A stretch of 64,000 nt of DNA from Taibaiella sp. (GCA_019638495.1 JAHBTQ010000001.1:558001-622000), one strand, 5' to 3'. Counted from the stretch's first letter, positions 46,101 through 54,163 are shown. Notes: generated by a model not told the origin, from the sequence alone. Numbers and translations: made by a program.

Positions 46101-48281
46101 TGTAGGTGCGGTATATATAACCGGCACGGGACCGCCTGCCATAAGTGGAGTAAGCACACCTGCTGCACTGATGGTAGCAAATGCCGGAAGGCTCACAGAC
46201 CATGTGCCGCCCGGCGTAGCGCTGGTGTAGGTGGCAGTAGAGCTAAGACATACGGTATCCGGCCCCAGCACCGGCGCCGGTGTTGGGTTCACGGTAAGTA
46301 TCTTGGTGGCAAAACATCCGCCCGCTGTGTAGGTCATAGTTGTAGTGCCCGGCGCCACACCCGTAATAACGCCCGATGTGAGGCCTATAGTAGCCACTGA
46401 TGGAGTACTGCTCACCCACGTGCCTCCGGGAGGCGTTCCTGTAAATGTCGTGGACCCTACCTGGCACATCGCGCTTACACCGGATATGCCTGCAGTAGTA
46501 GTAGTAACGGTAACAGTTTTGATTACATAGCAACCGGACGGCAGCGTATATGTAATAAAGGTGAAACCTGCACTCACGCCTGTGGCTAATCCTGAGGTGC
46601 TATTGATGGTAGCCACAGCAGGGTTAGCCGTAGACCAGGTACCACCCGCGGGTGAACTGCTGTAAAGAGATGTACTGCCCGCGCAGAAACTGTTGCTACC
46701 CGAGATTGCAGACGGACCAGGATTTACGGTAATGACCTGCGACGTAGCGCAACCTCCCAGAGAATAAGATATCATCGCTGTGCCTGCCGCAATACCGGTT
46801 ACCACACCTGTGGAACCGACTGTCGCAACGGAAGGGTTGGCCGATGACCAAACGCCGCCGCCCGGTGTAGCTACCCAGGTTACGGAAGCACCGGCGCATA
46901 CGCTGCCCGGTCCTGTAATAGCCGAGGAAGACGAAGTGACTACTATAAAGAATGTTACAGAGCAGCCCGTGGGAAGCGTGTAAAAAATTGTTGCCGAGCC
47001 CAGCCCCACACCGGTAGCCACACCGGCAGAGTTGATGGTAACCACAGCAGGTGTGCTCGATGCCCACGTTCCGCCGGCAGTGCCGCTTGTATACGTCGCT
47101 GAAGTACCCAGGCAAAGCGTTGCGCTGCCGCTTATTGCCGCCGGCAATGGATTTACCGTAATTGATTTAGTAACGTTGCACCCTGTGGAGTAGGTAATAT
47201 CTACAACTCCGGGCGAGACCCCGGTCACCGTTCCGGCAACAGAGTCAACGGTTGCTATTGCCGGGTTGCCACTATACCATGTGCCACCACCTGTAGCATC
47301 TGCAAGGAAAATCGTAGCTCCTACACATACTGTAGAAGGTCCGGTAATTGGTGCCGGCATAGCGCCAACTGTTAGTGTGTGCGTTACTGAGCAGCTACCT
47401 ATTGTATAAGATATTGTTGTTGCACCAGGTGCAACGCCGCTTACCACTCCTGAGGTTGGCGAAACCGTAGCCACCGACGCGTTTGCGCTGGACCATATTC
47501 CGCCTGGTGTAGCATCGGTTAATGTCGTAAACTGGCCGGCACAAACCCGGTGTGTACCTACAATAGGCGCAGGGCCGGCTACTACTGTAATCACCTTTGT
47601 TGCGAAGCACCCCCCGGCAGAATAACTCAGCGTGGCAGTACCGGGAGAAACACCCGTTACCATTCCCGTTGTGGGACTTACGGATGCTACAGCTGTCGGG
47701 CTTATAGTATAAAAGCCTCCGCCAGGTGTTGCCAGTATAGGGATGCTGGCTCCTGTACATACAGTATCAGGCCCACTTAGCACCGGGGTGGCACTCACTG
47801 TTACCACCCGCGTTTTAAAACAGCCGGTTGGCATTATATAAGATATGCGGGCTGTGCCTAGCGACAGCCCCGTGACGACCCCTGTTGAGCCTACGGTCGC
47901 TACGGCCGGGTTACCTGATGACCAGGCACCACCCGGCAACGCATTGGCCAGCGTAGTAACGGAACCCAGGCACACAACCGGAATACCTGTAATGTCTGGA
48001 GGTGTAGGGTTCACTGTCATTACAACAGTAGTTACATCTGCCGCACCTACCACATATGATATTATGGAAGTTCCCGCTGCTACGCCGGTTGCGATACCGG
48101 ATGAGAGCCCGATAGTCACTACACTGGTATCGGAACTAAACCAGTGACCGCCGGGAGTGGAGTCGGTGAGCGGGGTTGATGTGCCCGCACAAATAACCAG
48201 GGTTCCGGAGATGGGTCCGACGGCGCTTGCTCCAAATGACAATAGAATGCACGAGAGCGCAAGTAGAAGAACTCTTTTCAT
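40179..48281 (-). CDS. Giant Ig-like repeat surface protein (36 repeats) with T9SS domain
   Basis: A 2700-residue secreted protein, the largest gene here. After a signal peptide (MKRVLLLALSCILLSFGASAVG) come 36 tandem units of about 71 residues, counted on the recurring C-x-G anchor. Each reads roughly ISGPSTVCVGSTITLTN, GGTWSSSNPSVATV, GVVTGVSAGTATITYS, then IGGCSVTKTVTV: the bacterial Ig-like domain 2 (BIG_2) pattern. Nearly every unit has two Cys, one near each end, which could form one disulfide per domain; unit 1 lacks the second. The last 80 residues (VFPNPASGYLNISWD to SRIVIRR) are a type A T9SS sorting domain. It is likely a long stalk-like adhesin or matrix protein on the cell surface. 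Repeats differ in sequence, so the frame is stable. Confidence 0.95.
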   Translation of the reverse strand: MKRVLLLALSCILLSFGASAVGPISGTLVICAGTSTPLTDSTPGGHWFSSDTSVVTIGLSSGIATGVAAGTSIISYVVGAADVTTVVMTVNPTPPDITGIPVVCLGSVTTLANALPGGAWSSGNPAVATVGSTGVVTGLSLGTARISYIMPTGCFKTRVVTVSATPVLSGPDTVCTGASIPILATPGGGFYTISPTAVASVSPTTGMVTGVSPGTATLSYSAGGCFATKVITVVAGPAPIVGTHRVCAGQFTTLTDATPGGIWSSANASVATVSPTSGVVSGVAPGATTISYTIGSCSVTHTLTVGAMPAPITGPSTVCVGATIFLADATGGGTWYSGNPAIATVDSVAGTVTGVSPGVVDITYSTGCNVTKSITVNPLPAAISGSATLCLGTSATYTSGTAGGTWASSTPAVVTINSAGVATGVGLGSATIFYTLPTGCSVTFFIVVTSSSSAITGPGSVCAGASVTWVATPGGGVWSSANPSVATVGSTGVVTGIAAGTAMISYSLGGCATSQVITVNPGPSAISGSNSFCAGSTSLYSSSPAGGTWSTANPAVATINSTSGLATGVSAGFTFITYTLPSGCYVIKTVTVTTTTAGISGVSAMCQVGSTTFTGTPPGGTWVSSTPSVATIGLTSGVITGVAPGTTTMTYTAGGCFATKILTVNPTPAPVLGPDTVCLSSTATYTSATPGGTWSVSLPAFATISAAGVLTPLMAGGPVPVIYTAPTGCMSGKNIFITSGAAGISGGSTVCIGGTLTLITTPLGGTWSSSNGLVATVGSTGVVTGVAAGVATISYSFGGCVATKVVTVTAAPAPITGSSTVCVGGTTTLTNSTPGGTWSVSPGTVASISSSGVVTGLSTGSATVTYAIGSCSTTFAITVTPGPGPISGAGSICIGGSLTLSNATPGGFWSSANATVASVDGATGVVTGLSSGTATISYTAGACTVTTIVTVSASPSTISGPSTLCAGSVATYTNAVGGGTWSVSDISIATIGASTGVLTGVSTGVVTISYSIAGCLATKVVTVTATPAPIAGPSAVCVGQTITLTNTAAGGTWISSAPTKASVDPATGVVTGVATGVVTIYYTTSCGSVAKTISVNASPAAISGASGLCVGTSSTFTTSTTGGVWSSSNTAVATITSTGLVTAVSPGVVTISYTKSGCSATKTLTVNAVPGPIAGSSIVCVGATTTFTNSVPGGTWTSGNPLKATIDATTGVATGVATGTLNIYYSVGGCITSKALTVNASPSDIIGPSSLCAGTTITLADLTAGGTWSSSNTAIATVSSGGLVIGVSAGVVTISYTKSGCSKTRSVTVNATPGPISGSSTVCVGSTITLTNTVPGGTWTSSSPTRATVDASGVVTGVSTGTVIITYATPCGSTTKTITVNSSLPAITGTASLCEGSTTTLSNTVAGGTWTSSNPSVATVDATTGVVTGVTAGTAMITYATGGCSATTTVTVSAAPAPIVGAGSICAGGTMTLTNATPGGAWISSDTTVATVSGSGLVNGVAPGTATITYKLGTSCYTTAVVTVTAGPSPIMGSASICVGNATSLTSSPAGGTWSSSNPSVASVGSTAGVVTGVAPGVAIITYSIGGCSVTFTVSVSAAAAPIIGPSTVCAGSTATYTNGTIGGVWLSSNVAVASIDSVSGVLTANSAGVVVLTYTTGGCLATKTVTVTPGPSAIAGSASICVGNSTLLTSTPGGGTWSSSNLTVATIGSATGLVFGVSPGTTMITYSLGTGCSVTRVVTVSNAAGPISGPSTLCAGSTATYTNSTPGGIWSSSNAAVATIGSTTGVLTALTSGVTIITYSAGGCLATTSVTVSAGPTAIFGTAVVCAGNSTTLFTTPGGGTWASSNTSVATIGSATGVVTGVSAGTTMITYSIGACSVTRVVTVNPAAGPISGPSTVCVGGSITLTGGAPGGLWLTSNFSVASIDSASGVLTGNAAGVVSVTYIVGSCFASTTVTVTPGPPAIGGPSAICVGSTIILTNSVPGGTWSSSNGSVAAVTVTSGIAFGVSPGTATITYTIGSCSVTKTVTVITAPAPISGSSTVCAGSSTLLTDATAGGVWSSSNASVASVSASTGMVNGVSAGVATITYSIGGCFVTFGITVSPAPGPISGPSSVCAGSSITLTDATPGGAWSSSSPSTASVSLGGVVTGLSSGVVTITYSVGGCSVTKLVTVNATPSVISGATSVCTGATTVFTNATPGGVWTSSNPSVAAVGATSGVVTGISAGAAVITYSIGGCFAVKTIGVTTGPSPISGPSSLCVGTSAFMTSTPGGGVWSSSDITVAAVSTTGLVTAVGPGVATITYSMGGCDVTRVVSVNNTPAPIAGPSTVCAGATIVLSNSVPGGVWTSSNPSVASVSTGGVVTGVSAGGAIITYSIGGCFVVRTIAVNASPAPIVGGSNICIGTPLVLSDATPGGIWSVSIPSVATVSFSGVVNGITPGAVTVSYTVGGCSATRAVTVNQTPSAIAGPSSLCAGASITLTNSVPGGVWTSSNGAVASVSSAGMVNGVASGIATITYSIGGCFATKLVTVNANPGPISGAGSVCSGGTTTYTNPVPGGVWTSSSPVNASVDVTTGVVTGVSAGTAVITYSIGSCFAVRKLIVVDCSSFTGRETGVESITAAASFSVFPNPASGYLNISWDAEIGKADIILTDAVGHEVARYQVDGKANGKQQIDLANLADGMYMVSVRSETAQFTSRIVIRR

Positions 48282-48511
48282 ATTTAAGCGTGTTTGTATG
48301 TAGAAGGATCTGTTAAATATTATTCGGGGTTATGAAAAAGGCAGTTTTTGTGGAAAGAATGTTAGCAATGTAAATTAAATAAATTCTTTGATAATTTGAT
48401 TCTGATATTTTGGGCACAACCACATATGGACGCACAAACTTTCTAAAGCGTGAGGAAATCTGTTAGATTTTCCTCTATCTGTTTTAACGTTCTTTGTCCA
48501 CTCTAAACAAG

Positions 48512-48519
48512 TACCTTTG
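48512..48519 (+). promoter_or_regulatory. Bacteroidota -7 element abutting the panD start
   Basis: TACCTTTG ends 7 nt before the ATG at 48527; a TTTG lies 15 nt further upstream. It supports the short panD start and a near-leaderless mRNA. Confidence 0.5.
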
Positions 48520-48526
48520 CGGCGCT

Positions 48527-48871
48527 ATGCACATTGAAGTATTAAAATCTAAGATACATAGGGTTAAGATCACCGAGGCTAACCTTCATTATATAGGGAG
48601 TATTACTATAGATGAGGACCTGATGGATGCAGCTAATATCATAGAAAACGAAAAGGTGCAGGTACTGGATATAGACAATGGCGAAAGGCTGGAAACCTAC
48701 GTCATAAGGGGCACCCGCGGCTCAGGCATGATCTGCATGAACGGACCGGCTGCTCGCAGGATAAACCCCGGAGATACCGTTATTATCATCTCATACGCCA
48801 GCATGGAATTTGAAGCGGCAAAAAAGCACAAGCCCACCATCATTTTCCCCAAGGAGAACAATACACTTTAG
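48527..48871 (+). CDS. panD: Aspartate 1-decarboxylase
   Basis: PanD makes beta-alanine for pantothenate and coenzyme A. From the ATG at 48527 it is 114 residues, the family's normal size (an upstream start at 48494 adds 11 unrelated residues). The self-processing site is Gly24-Ser25 in [14 protein letters not shown]; cleavage there generates the pyruvoyl cofactor on Ser25. Other conserved positions are [38 protein letters not shown] and the C-terminal [12 protein letters not shown]. It is followed 67 nt later by a membrane protein gene; panB and panC are not in the window. Confidence 0.97.
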   Translation: MHIEVLKSKIHRVKITEANLHYIGSITIDEDLMDAANIIENEKVQVLDIDNGERLETYVIRGTRGSGMICMNGPAARRINPGDTVIIISYASMEFEAAKKHKPTIIFPKENNTL

Positions 48872-48938
48872 CATAATATAGCCAACGTGGCGCTACATTA
48901 GTTAATTTAACGGTCTGTACTGCAGCCGCTGAGCTCTT

Positions 48939-49946
48939 ATGAAAAAAATCGTCGGTACAATTATTAAGTATCTCCTGTTCCTTGGCCTCGGTGTGTGGAT
49001 CATTTACCACATGCTGCACCAGCTGTCTGAGCAGGAGAAGCAGGACCTGCTCGGTGCCATAAAAAACGCTAATGCGTGGTACCTGGTTCCGGTGTTTATC
49101 ATCGGCTTCCTTTCTCATTTCTTCCGGGCAGTGCGCTGGCGCTACCTGCTGGAGACAGTAGACCTCAAGCCATCGGTAGTGAATATGACATTCGCCGTAC
49201 TCATAGGTTATATTGCCAACCTCGCTCTGCCCCGTGCCGGCGAGGTGGCGAAATGCACCGTGCTGGCGAAGTATGAAAAAATGCCGGCACATAAGATGAT
49301 AGGCACTATCGTGGCAGAGCGCGCTTTCGACATGGTTACCCTGATCGTTCTGGCGCTCGCTGCTTTCGGCCTTCAAGCCCAGTTTCTTAGTGGCTACCTG
49401 GCGGATAAGATGGGCGCCCTTGGCACCAAGTTTCAGAATAGCGGCACTATATTATTAATACTTGGTGGGCTGGCATTACTGTCAATACCCGTGGGCATCG
49501 TACTGTATAGGAAATATCAAAATACCAAAATTGGCCAGTTTGTTACTGAGCTGATGCGTGGCGTCTTCTCCATCATTCACATGAAAAAGCGCTGGGCCTT
49601 CCTGTGCTATACCGCGCTCATATGGAGCATGTACCTGCTACAGGTGTGGGTGGGCTTTAAATGTCTGCCAGAGACTTCAAATCTCTCAGTGGTGGTAGCA
49701 CTCGTGGTACTCGTTTATGGCAGTGTCGGCGTTATCGTCACCCCGGGAGGCATCGGGCTTTATACGTTGCTGGTTGCACAAATGCTGGTTGCGTACAATG
49801 TATCCTCGGTTCCGGCCCAGGCATTCGGGTGGATCGCCTGGCTGGTTCAGACGGCCGTGGTTGTGCTGCTGGGCCTCGTATCTTTGTTGGCGATTCATCC
49901 TTATAACAAAAACAAGCATGGACAAGCTGCAGTGGATAACGCATAA
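48939..49946 (+). CDS. Flippase-like membrane protein (LPG-synthase TM / YbhN family)
   Basis: A 335-residue polytopic membrane protein with about eight TM segments, of the YbhN/UPF0104 family related to the flippase part of lysylphosphatidylglycerol synthase. Landmarks: FRAVRWRYLLETV, LIGYIANLALPRAGEVAKCTVLAKYEKMP, IGTIVAERAFDMVTLI and VTPGGIGLYTLLVAQML. These positions are typical of the lipid-handling core. Its 3' end overlaps the next gene (rfaE2) by 29 nt in another frame, which argues for one transcript and a shared envelope-glycolipid role, for example moving a lipid intermediate (inference). Confidence 0.9.
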   Translation: MKKIVGTIIKYLLFLGLGVWIIYHMLHQLSEQEKQDLLGAIKNANAWYLVPVFIIGFLSHFFRAVRWRYLLETVDLKPSVVNMTFAVLIGYIANLALPRAGEVAKCTVLAKYEKMPAHKMIGTIVAERAFDMVTLIVLALAAFGLQAQFLSGYLADKMGALGTKFQNSGTILLILGGLALLSIPVGIVLYRKYQNTKIGQFVTELMRGVFSIIHMKKRWAFLCYTALIWSMYLLQVWVGFKCLPETSNLSVVVALVVLVYGSVGVIVTPGGIGLYTLLVAQMLVAYNVSSVPAQAFGWIAWLVQTAVVVLLGLVSLLAIHPYNKNKHGQAAVDNA

Positions 49947-50409
49947 GATATTTACCCGGGAAACGCTGCTGCGCGAGGTAAACGGATGGCGTGTAAAGGG
50001 GAAGAAGGTGGTGTTCACCAACGGCTGCTTCGACATTCTGCATCACGGCCACCTGGACCTGCTGGCCAAAGCCGCCAACCATGGCAACGTACTGGTGGTG
50101 GGGGTGAATACGGACAGCTCTGTGCAGCGGCTTAAGGGTCCTACCCGCCCCGTTACCAATGAACAAGACCGCCTCTTTCAACTTGCGTCGCTCCTTTGCA
50201 CAGATGCCGTTTGCCTCTTCGACGAAGACACACCCGAAGAACTGATAAAATTGCTGAAACCGGATGTATTGGTAAAAGGCGGTGACTACACCATTGACAA
50301 AATTGTAGGGGCCGACTTTGTACAGCAGCACGGTGGCCGCGTTGAGATCATTCCATTTGTGGAGGGCTATTCTACTACTGGTCTTATTAACAAGATACAG
50401 AAACTGTAA
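49918..50409 (+). CDS. rfaE2: D-glycero-beta-D-manno-heptose 1-phosphate adenylyltransferase
   Basis: Stand-alone nucleotidyltransferase matching the C-terminal domain of E. coli HldE (RfaE domain II), which makes ADP-heptose for LPS. 163 residues from the ATG at 49918; longer in-frame extension to 49717 overlaps the previous gene and is not used. The nucleotide-binding site is VVFTNGCFDILHHGHLDLL with HxGH at residues 42-45; GVNTDSSVQRLKGPTRPV and LVKGGDYTIDKIVGAD match family motifs, and EGYSTTGLINKIQKL is the usual C-terminus. It overlaps the flippase-like gene by 29 nt. No kinase domain (HldE domain I) is here. Confidence 0.96.
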   Translation: MDKLQWITHKIFTRETLLREVNGWRVKGKKVVFTNGCFDILHHGHLDLLAKAANHGNVLVVGVNTDSSVQRLKGPTRPVTNEQDRLFQLASLLCTDAVCLFDEDTPEELIKLLKPDVLVKGGDYTIDKIVGADFVQQHGGRVEIIPFVEGYSTTGLINKIQKL

Positions 50410-50442
50410 CGCGGGAAATTCCAAATTCCATAATTTTACTAG

Positions 50443-50733
50443 GTGAACAATCCGCGGGATATACTTGCAAGTCTTCGTGCTGTGATGCCTGAGTTAGTCT
50501 CAAGGTATCATGTGAAGTCGCTTGGCTTGTTTGGATCCGTGGTACGGGACGACTTTAAGGAAAGCAGCGATATTGATATTGTTGTTGACTTCTCGCAGCC
50601 AATCGGTGTTGATTTTATCGATTTGGCAAACCGGCTCGAAGCTCTCCTAAAAAGAAAGGTAGATGTAGTTTCAAAAGCGGGAATTAAACCCGCCTATTTC
50701 AGGCACATTGAACCTGAGATCGTCTATGTCTAG
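50443..50733 (+). CDS. mntA: MntA-type minimal nucleotidyltransferase antitoxin
   Basis: A 96-residue protein with the minimal nucleotidyltransferase fold: GLFGSVVRDDFKESSDIDIVVDF holds the GS-x10-D-x-D catalytic motif, followed by a third Asp in RKVDVVSKAG. In the characterised MntA/HepT systems this protein transfers AMP to a tyrosine of the HEPN toxin and neutralises it. The start is a GTG at 50443, placed 33 nt after rfaE2; the preceding AAATTCCAAATTCC sequence resembles repeats at 8182. Its stop overlaps the ATG of the toxin gene by 8 nt, so they are coupled. Confidence 0.92.
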   Translation: MNNPRDILASLRAVMPELVSRYHVKSLGLFGSVVRDDFKESSDIDIVVDFSQPIGVDFIDLANRLEALLKRKVDVVSKAGIKPAYFRHIEPEIVYV

Positions 50734-51073
50734 CCGCAATCCTATTCTCTTACTCGAAGACATACTGAATAGTGCTGACAAGATCTTGCGCTACACCGAG
50801 GGTATGACCTATGCAACTTTCATTGAGGATGAGCGTACACTCGATGCCGTTATCCGCAACTTTGAAATAATTGGCGAGGCGTCTAACCGATTACCCGAGG
50901 AGCTACGAGAGCAGCATATCGCTGTTGACTGGCACAAAGTACGTGGTTTTAGAAACCGTATAGTTCATGACTACATGGGCATTGACTACGCCATAGTTTG
51001 GAATGTAATTACGGACTTCCTGCCTGGTCTGGCAAAACAAGTTTCGGACGTCCGGTCAAAAATTCAGTCTTAA
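50726..51073 (+). CDS. hepT: HepT-type HEPN toxin
   Basis: A 115-residue HEPN-domain protein (ATG at 50726, MSSRNPILLLEDILNS). The R-x4-H-x-Y motif, RNRIVHDY, is present in the position expected for HepT-type RNases/nucleotide-binding toxins; the Tyr is the AMPylation site in known systems. Other features: RTLDAVIRNFEIIGEASNRLPEEL, a canonical helix 2. Together with mntA it forms a type VII-like (modifying) toxin-antitoxin module. It converges with korA, with only 8 nt between their stop codons. Confidence 0.92.
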   Translation: MSSRNPILLLEDILNSADKILRYTEGMTYATFIEDERTLDAVIRNFEIIGEASNRLPEELREQHIAVDWHKVRGFRNRIVHDYMGIDYAIVWNVITDFLPGLAKQVSDVRSKIQS

Positions 51074-51081
51074 GAGTTCTC

Positions 51082-52929
51082 CTACTTCACCAGCTCCCGT
51101 ATTGCTACCATCAGCTCTGTGCGCGTTATGGGCACGCCCTTTATCTTATTATAGCCGGTGGCATCTACCAGGAATCGGTCGCGAACTATTTTAATGAGCT
51201 GACCGTTGTTTATTTCCGGTATCAATATGTGCTTGTAATTCTTCAGCATGTCGGCCAGGTTGCGCGGGAAGGGACGCAGGTAGCGAAGGTGTGCGTGAGC
51301 CACCTTGATGCCCTCTGCCTGCAGATCTTGCACCGCGCTCTTTATGGCTCCGTATGTTGAGCCCCAGCCCAGCACCAGCACATCGCCCTGCTCCGGACCG
51401 CTATCAAGTGTTTGCAGCGGTATGTAGTTGGCTATCATTTCCACCTTGGCCTCACGGGTTTTCACCATGTGCTGGTGGTTATCGGGGTCGTAAGAAATGT
51501 TGCCGGTAATGTCTTCTTTTTCTATACCTCCTATGCGATGCTCCAGGCCGGGAGTGCCGGGTACAGCCCACGGGCGCACCAGCTTTTCGTCCCTCTTGTA
51601 TGGCAGGAACTTTTCTTCTTCAGCAGTCAGCCCTTCTTTGAACGTTACTTTTATTTCTTTCAGGTCTGCGCTCTGCGGGTACTTCCATGGTTCAGCACCA
51701 TTAGCTATGTAGCCATCGCTCAGGAAGATAACCGGCGTCATGTGCTCTATAGCTATGCGCACGGCTTCGTAAACGGCGTCAAAACAATCGCTGGGCGTCG
51801 ATGCAGAAATGACAGGCATAGGGCACTCGCCGTTGCGGCCATAGTATGCCTGCAGCAGATCGCTCTGCTCGGTCTTGGTAGGCAGGCCGGTTGACGGGCC
51901 ACCACGCTGAATGTCAATAATAACCAGGGGAATCTCCAGCATCACAGCCAGTCCCATAGCTTCGGCCTTCAGTGCCATACCGGGGCCGGAAGTAGTAGTA
52001 ATTCCCAGGCTGCCTCCGTATGATGCACCGATAGTAGCCGTTATGGCAGCTATCTCATCCTCTGCCTGGAAAGTGCGTATGCCGAAGTTCTTATGACGCG
52101 ACAGCTCATGCAGTATGTCTGATGCCGGTGTAATGGGATATGAACCCAGGAACATAGGCAGGCCGCTCTTCTCTGTAGCCGCTATGAGCCCGTAGGAAAG
52201 TGCGATATTACCTGTAATGCTGCGGTACTTTCCGGCAGGCAGCTTTGCTTTCTCCACCTTGTAGCGGGCGCTAAATGCCTCAACCGTGTCGCCATAGTTA
52301 TAGCCTGCCTGCAGTGCCTTTATGTTACTATCCAGTATCTCCTGGCGTTTGCCAAACTTCTCTGTGAGAAAGGAGATGGTGCTTTCCAGGTCGCGGTTAT
52401 AGAGCCAGTAGAGGAAGCCCAGCACGAACATATTCTTTGCGCGGTCCTTCTCCTTGGTGCCCATCTGTATGTCCTTCAATGCCTCGCGGGTCAGCTTGGT
52501 AATGTCCATGCGGTGCAGGTCATAGCCTATCAGCGAGCCATCTTCCAGCGGGTTTACATCGTCGGCATACTTTGCCAGGCGCAGGTTTTTGGTGTCGAAT
52601 CCGTCTACGTCTGCTATGATAATACCGCCCGGTTTAAGCGACTTCAGGTTCACCTTCAGTGCTGCAGCATTCATAGCCACCAGCACATCGCAGTTATCGC
52701 CGGGAGTGTAAATACGATTGCTGGAAAAGTGGAGCTGGAAACCACTCACACCCGGCACCGAACCCTGCGGGGCACGAATCTCTGCCGGGAAATCCGGGAA
52801 AGTGGAAAGGTCATTCCCCGCAAGCGCCGTATTGTTTGAAAACTGGGTGCCTGTGAGCTGCATACCATCGCCGCTATCGCCAGCGAACTTTATCACTACA
52901 TCATCTACTACCTGAACCGGAACTGCCAT
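51082..52929 (-). CDS. korA: 2-oxoacid:acceptor oxidoreductase subunit alpha
   Basis: A 615-residue protein fusing the gamma-type domain (about residues 5-190: KFAGDSGDGMQLTGTQFSNNTALAG, the thiamine-binding-linked fold) and the pyrimidine-binding alpha domain (from about 215: GSYPITPASDILHELSRH, then EDEIAAITATIGASYGGSLGITTTSGPGMALKAEAMGLAV). Such subunits pair with KorB to oxidise 2-oxoglutarate (or pyruvate) to the acyl-CoA using ferredoxin. The beta subunit normally sits directly downstream; here the neighbour is the convergent HepT toxin gene, so korB is elsewhere or missing. A TACCTTTG element lies 36 nt upstream. Confidence 0.94.
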   Translation of the reverse strand: MAVPVQVVDDVVIKFAGDSGDGMQLTGTQFSNNTALAGNDLSTFPDFPAEIRAPQGSVPGVSGFQLHFSSNRIYTPGDNCDVLVAMNAAALKVNLKSLKPGGIIIADVDGFDTKNLRLAKYADDVNPLEDGSLIGYDLHRMDITKLTREALKDIQMGTKEKDRAKNMFVLGFLYWLYNRDLESTISFLTEKFGKRQEILDSNIKALQAGYNYGDTVEAFSARYKVEKAKLPAGKYRSITGNIALSYGLIAATEKSGLPMFLGSYPITPASDILHELSRHKNFGIRTFQAEDEIAAITATIGASYGGSLGITTTSGPGMALKAEAMGLAVMLEIPLVIIDIQRGGPSTGLPTKTEQSDLLQAYYGRNGECPMPVISASTPSDCFDAVYEAVRIAIEHMTPVIFLSDGYIANGAEPWKYPQSADLKEIKVTFKEGLTAEEEKFLPYKRDEKLVRPWAVPGTPGLEHRIGGIEKEDITGNISYDPDNHQHMVKTREAKVEMIANYIPLQTLDSGPEQGDVLVLGWGSTYGAIKSAVQDLQAEGIKVAHAHLRYLRPFPRNLADMLKNYKHILIPEINNGQLIKIVRDRFLVDATGYNKIKGVPITRTELMVAIRELVK

Positions 52930-52964
52930 ATTATGAAAACCTACCTAAAACGGGTAAGCGGGTG

Positions 52965-52972
52965 CAAAGGTA
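52965..52972 (-). promoter_or_regulatory. Bacteroidota -7 element for korA
   Basis: Minus-strand TACCTTTG, 35 nt before the korA ATG at 52929. Confidence 0.5.
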
Positions 52973-53119
52973 CGACATGTGGGGAATTAGGAATTTGGGT
53001 ATTAGGAATTATGATTGTGGGGGGCTTTAGCTTGCGGTTGACTGTTCGTCCCGATCTCTTATGTCACTTTACTTACTTTCTGGTAATAGCGCGCAGTTTT
53101 GCCGGTGACTGCCGGGTAT

Positions 53120-53715
53120 CTATTTGGAGCCCGTATAAACACAAGTATTGCTCGTAACTCCGTCAGTGATCGTATAGCGCACGGTTAGCGTGCTAACTAC
53201 CAGCCTCCCTGTGCCGGAGAACGATACCATTCCATCGCTGCCTGAGAACGTAAAAGAGTCTTTTGCTGCCATAACACAGGTTGCTACATAGGGTGGTGTG
53301 CCGATATTATAGATGTTGGTCATGGTGAGCTTAACGGCTTCAGAATGTGCGCTGAGCGTAAGGGTATAGTTATCCGTACCGATTGAACATTGTTCGGAAC
53401 CAACATAGGTACCTATAAACTTATCGCGGGAGCGTGTTTCGCAGTATACGCCTTCGTACCCGGTGGGCAGTCGCATATACCAGCAGTGCAGGTACCTCCG
53501 TTTTGGCACGTCACACCGGCACATGGATCGGGAACTATCTCGCAATACGTACCGGTATACCCGTTCGTACATATACATTTACCGCCATTGCAGGCTCCGC
53601 CGTTAAGGCAGGCAACGCCGGTACATGGATCTTTTTTACATGCGGTGTAAAGTACTGCGCAAAATGCGCTGAGGGTAAGTAGTGCGGTCAGCACTATGCT
53701 AGCGGGCTTTCTCAT
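53120..53715 (-). pseudogene. EGF-module lipoprotein, paralogue 4, frameshifted
   Basis: The 5' frame (start 53715) encodes a lipoprotein signal (VLYTAC), then two EGF-like modules, CTGVACLNGGACNGGKCICTN and CAGVTCQNGGTCTAGICDC, before losing homology at PPGTKAYTAK. The expected continuation, YEGVYCETRSRDKFIGTYVGSE, lies in the next frame and runs to SNTCVYTGSK at 53120. One missing base in the CCACCGGG run (about 53457-53463) explains the switch. The joined product would be about 197 residues, with an extra EGF module compared with paralogue 3 at 24417. The downstream beta domain is otherwise well preserved, so the break is recent or is a sequencing error. Confidence 0.8.
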
Positions 53716-54163
53716 AAGGGAATATTTATCTGGTTTTTACAATTCTATGAAATAAGTTAATTCTAATTGACCGCCTATTAGAATGTTTAAAAATGAATTG
53801 GACGAGTTTATTTCTGGTACCCACGTGAATTACTCAACTGACGGCGGATGCCGCCGCTCGCAAGGCGATTTGCTGGAGACCCGCCTGCGACAGAAGGGCG
53901 TTGCAAACGCGATGCCGGGGAATCCGCATTACAAACGCGGACGAGTGAAGCGGACTTCCGGTTCTTCGGTTTCTATTTGCAAGCGGAAGCTTTTTTGTGT
54001 AATTAATTGATAACCAACCGATAGCTACTTCCGACTACTTCCGATTTGCTTCCACTCCACTTCCGACTATTTCCGACTACTTATGGCGTTGCGGAGATGC
54101 ATGGCACAAACGATATTCTCAGAACTAACATTTATAGGACCCTCTGCGGCGGGCAGGTTTAAA

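Noticed and set aside
40432..48147. Many open frames on the plus strand, 60-155 residues, across the giant gene, all with similar TTPV/ATDGLLLVHTPPG sequence
   Set aside because: They recur with the same period as the Ig-like repeats on the minus strand and are its reverse-complement shadows.
40179..48281. A possible CRISPR-like or satellite array, from the 213-nt periodicity
   Set aside because: The period is far too long, units vary throughout and they are in-frame coding repeats.
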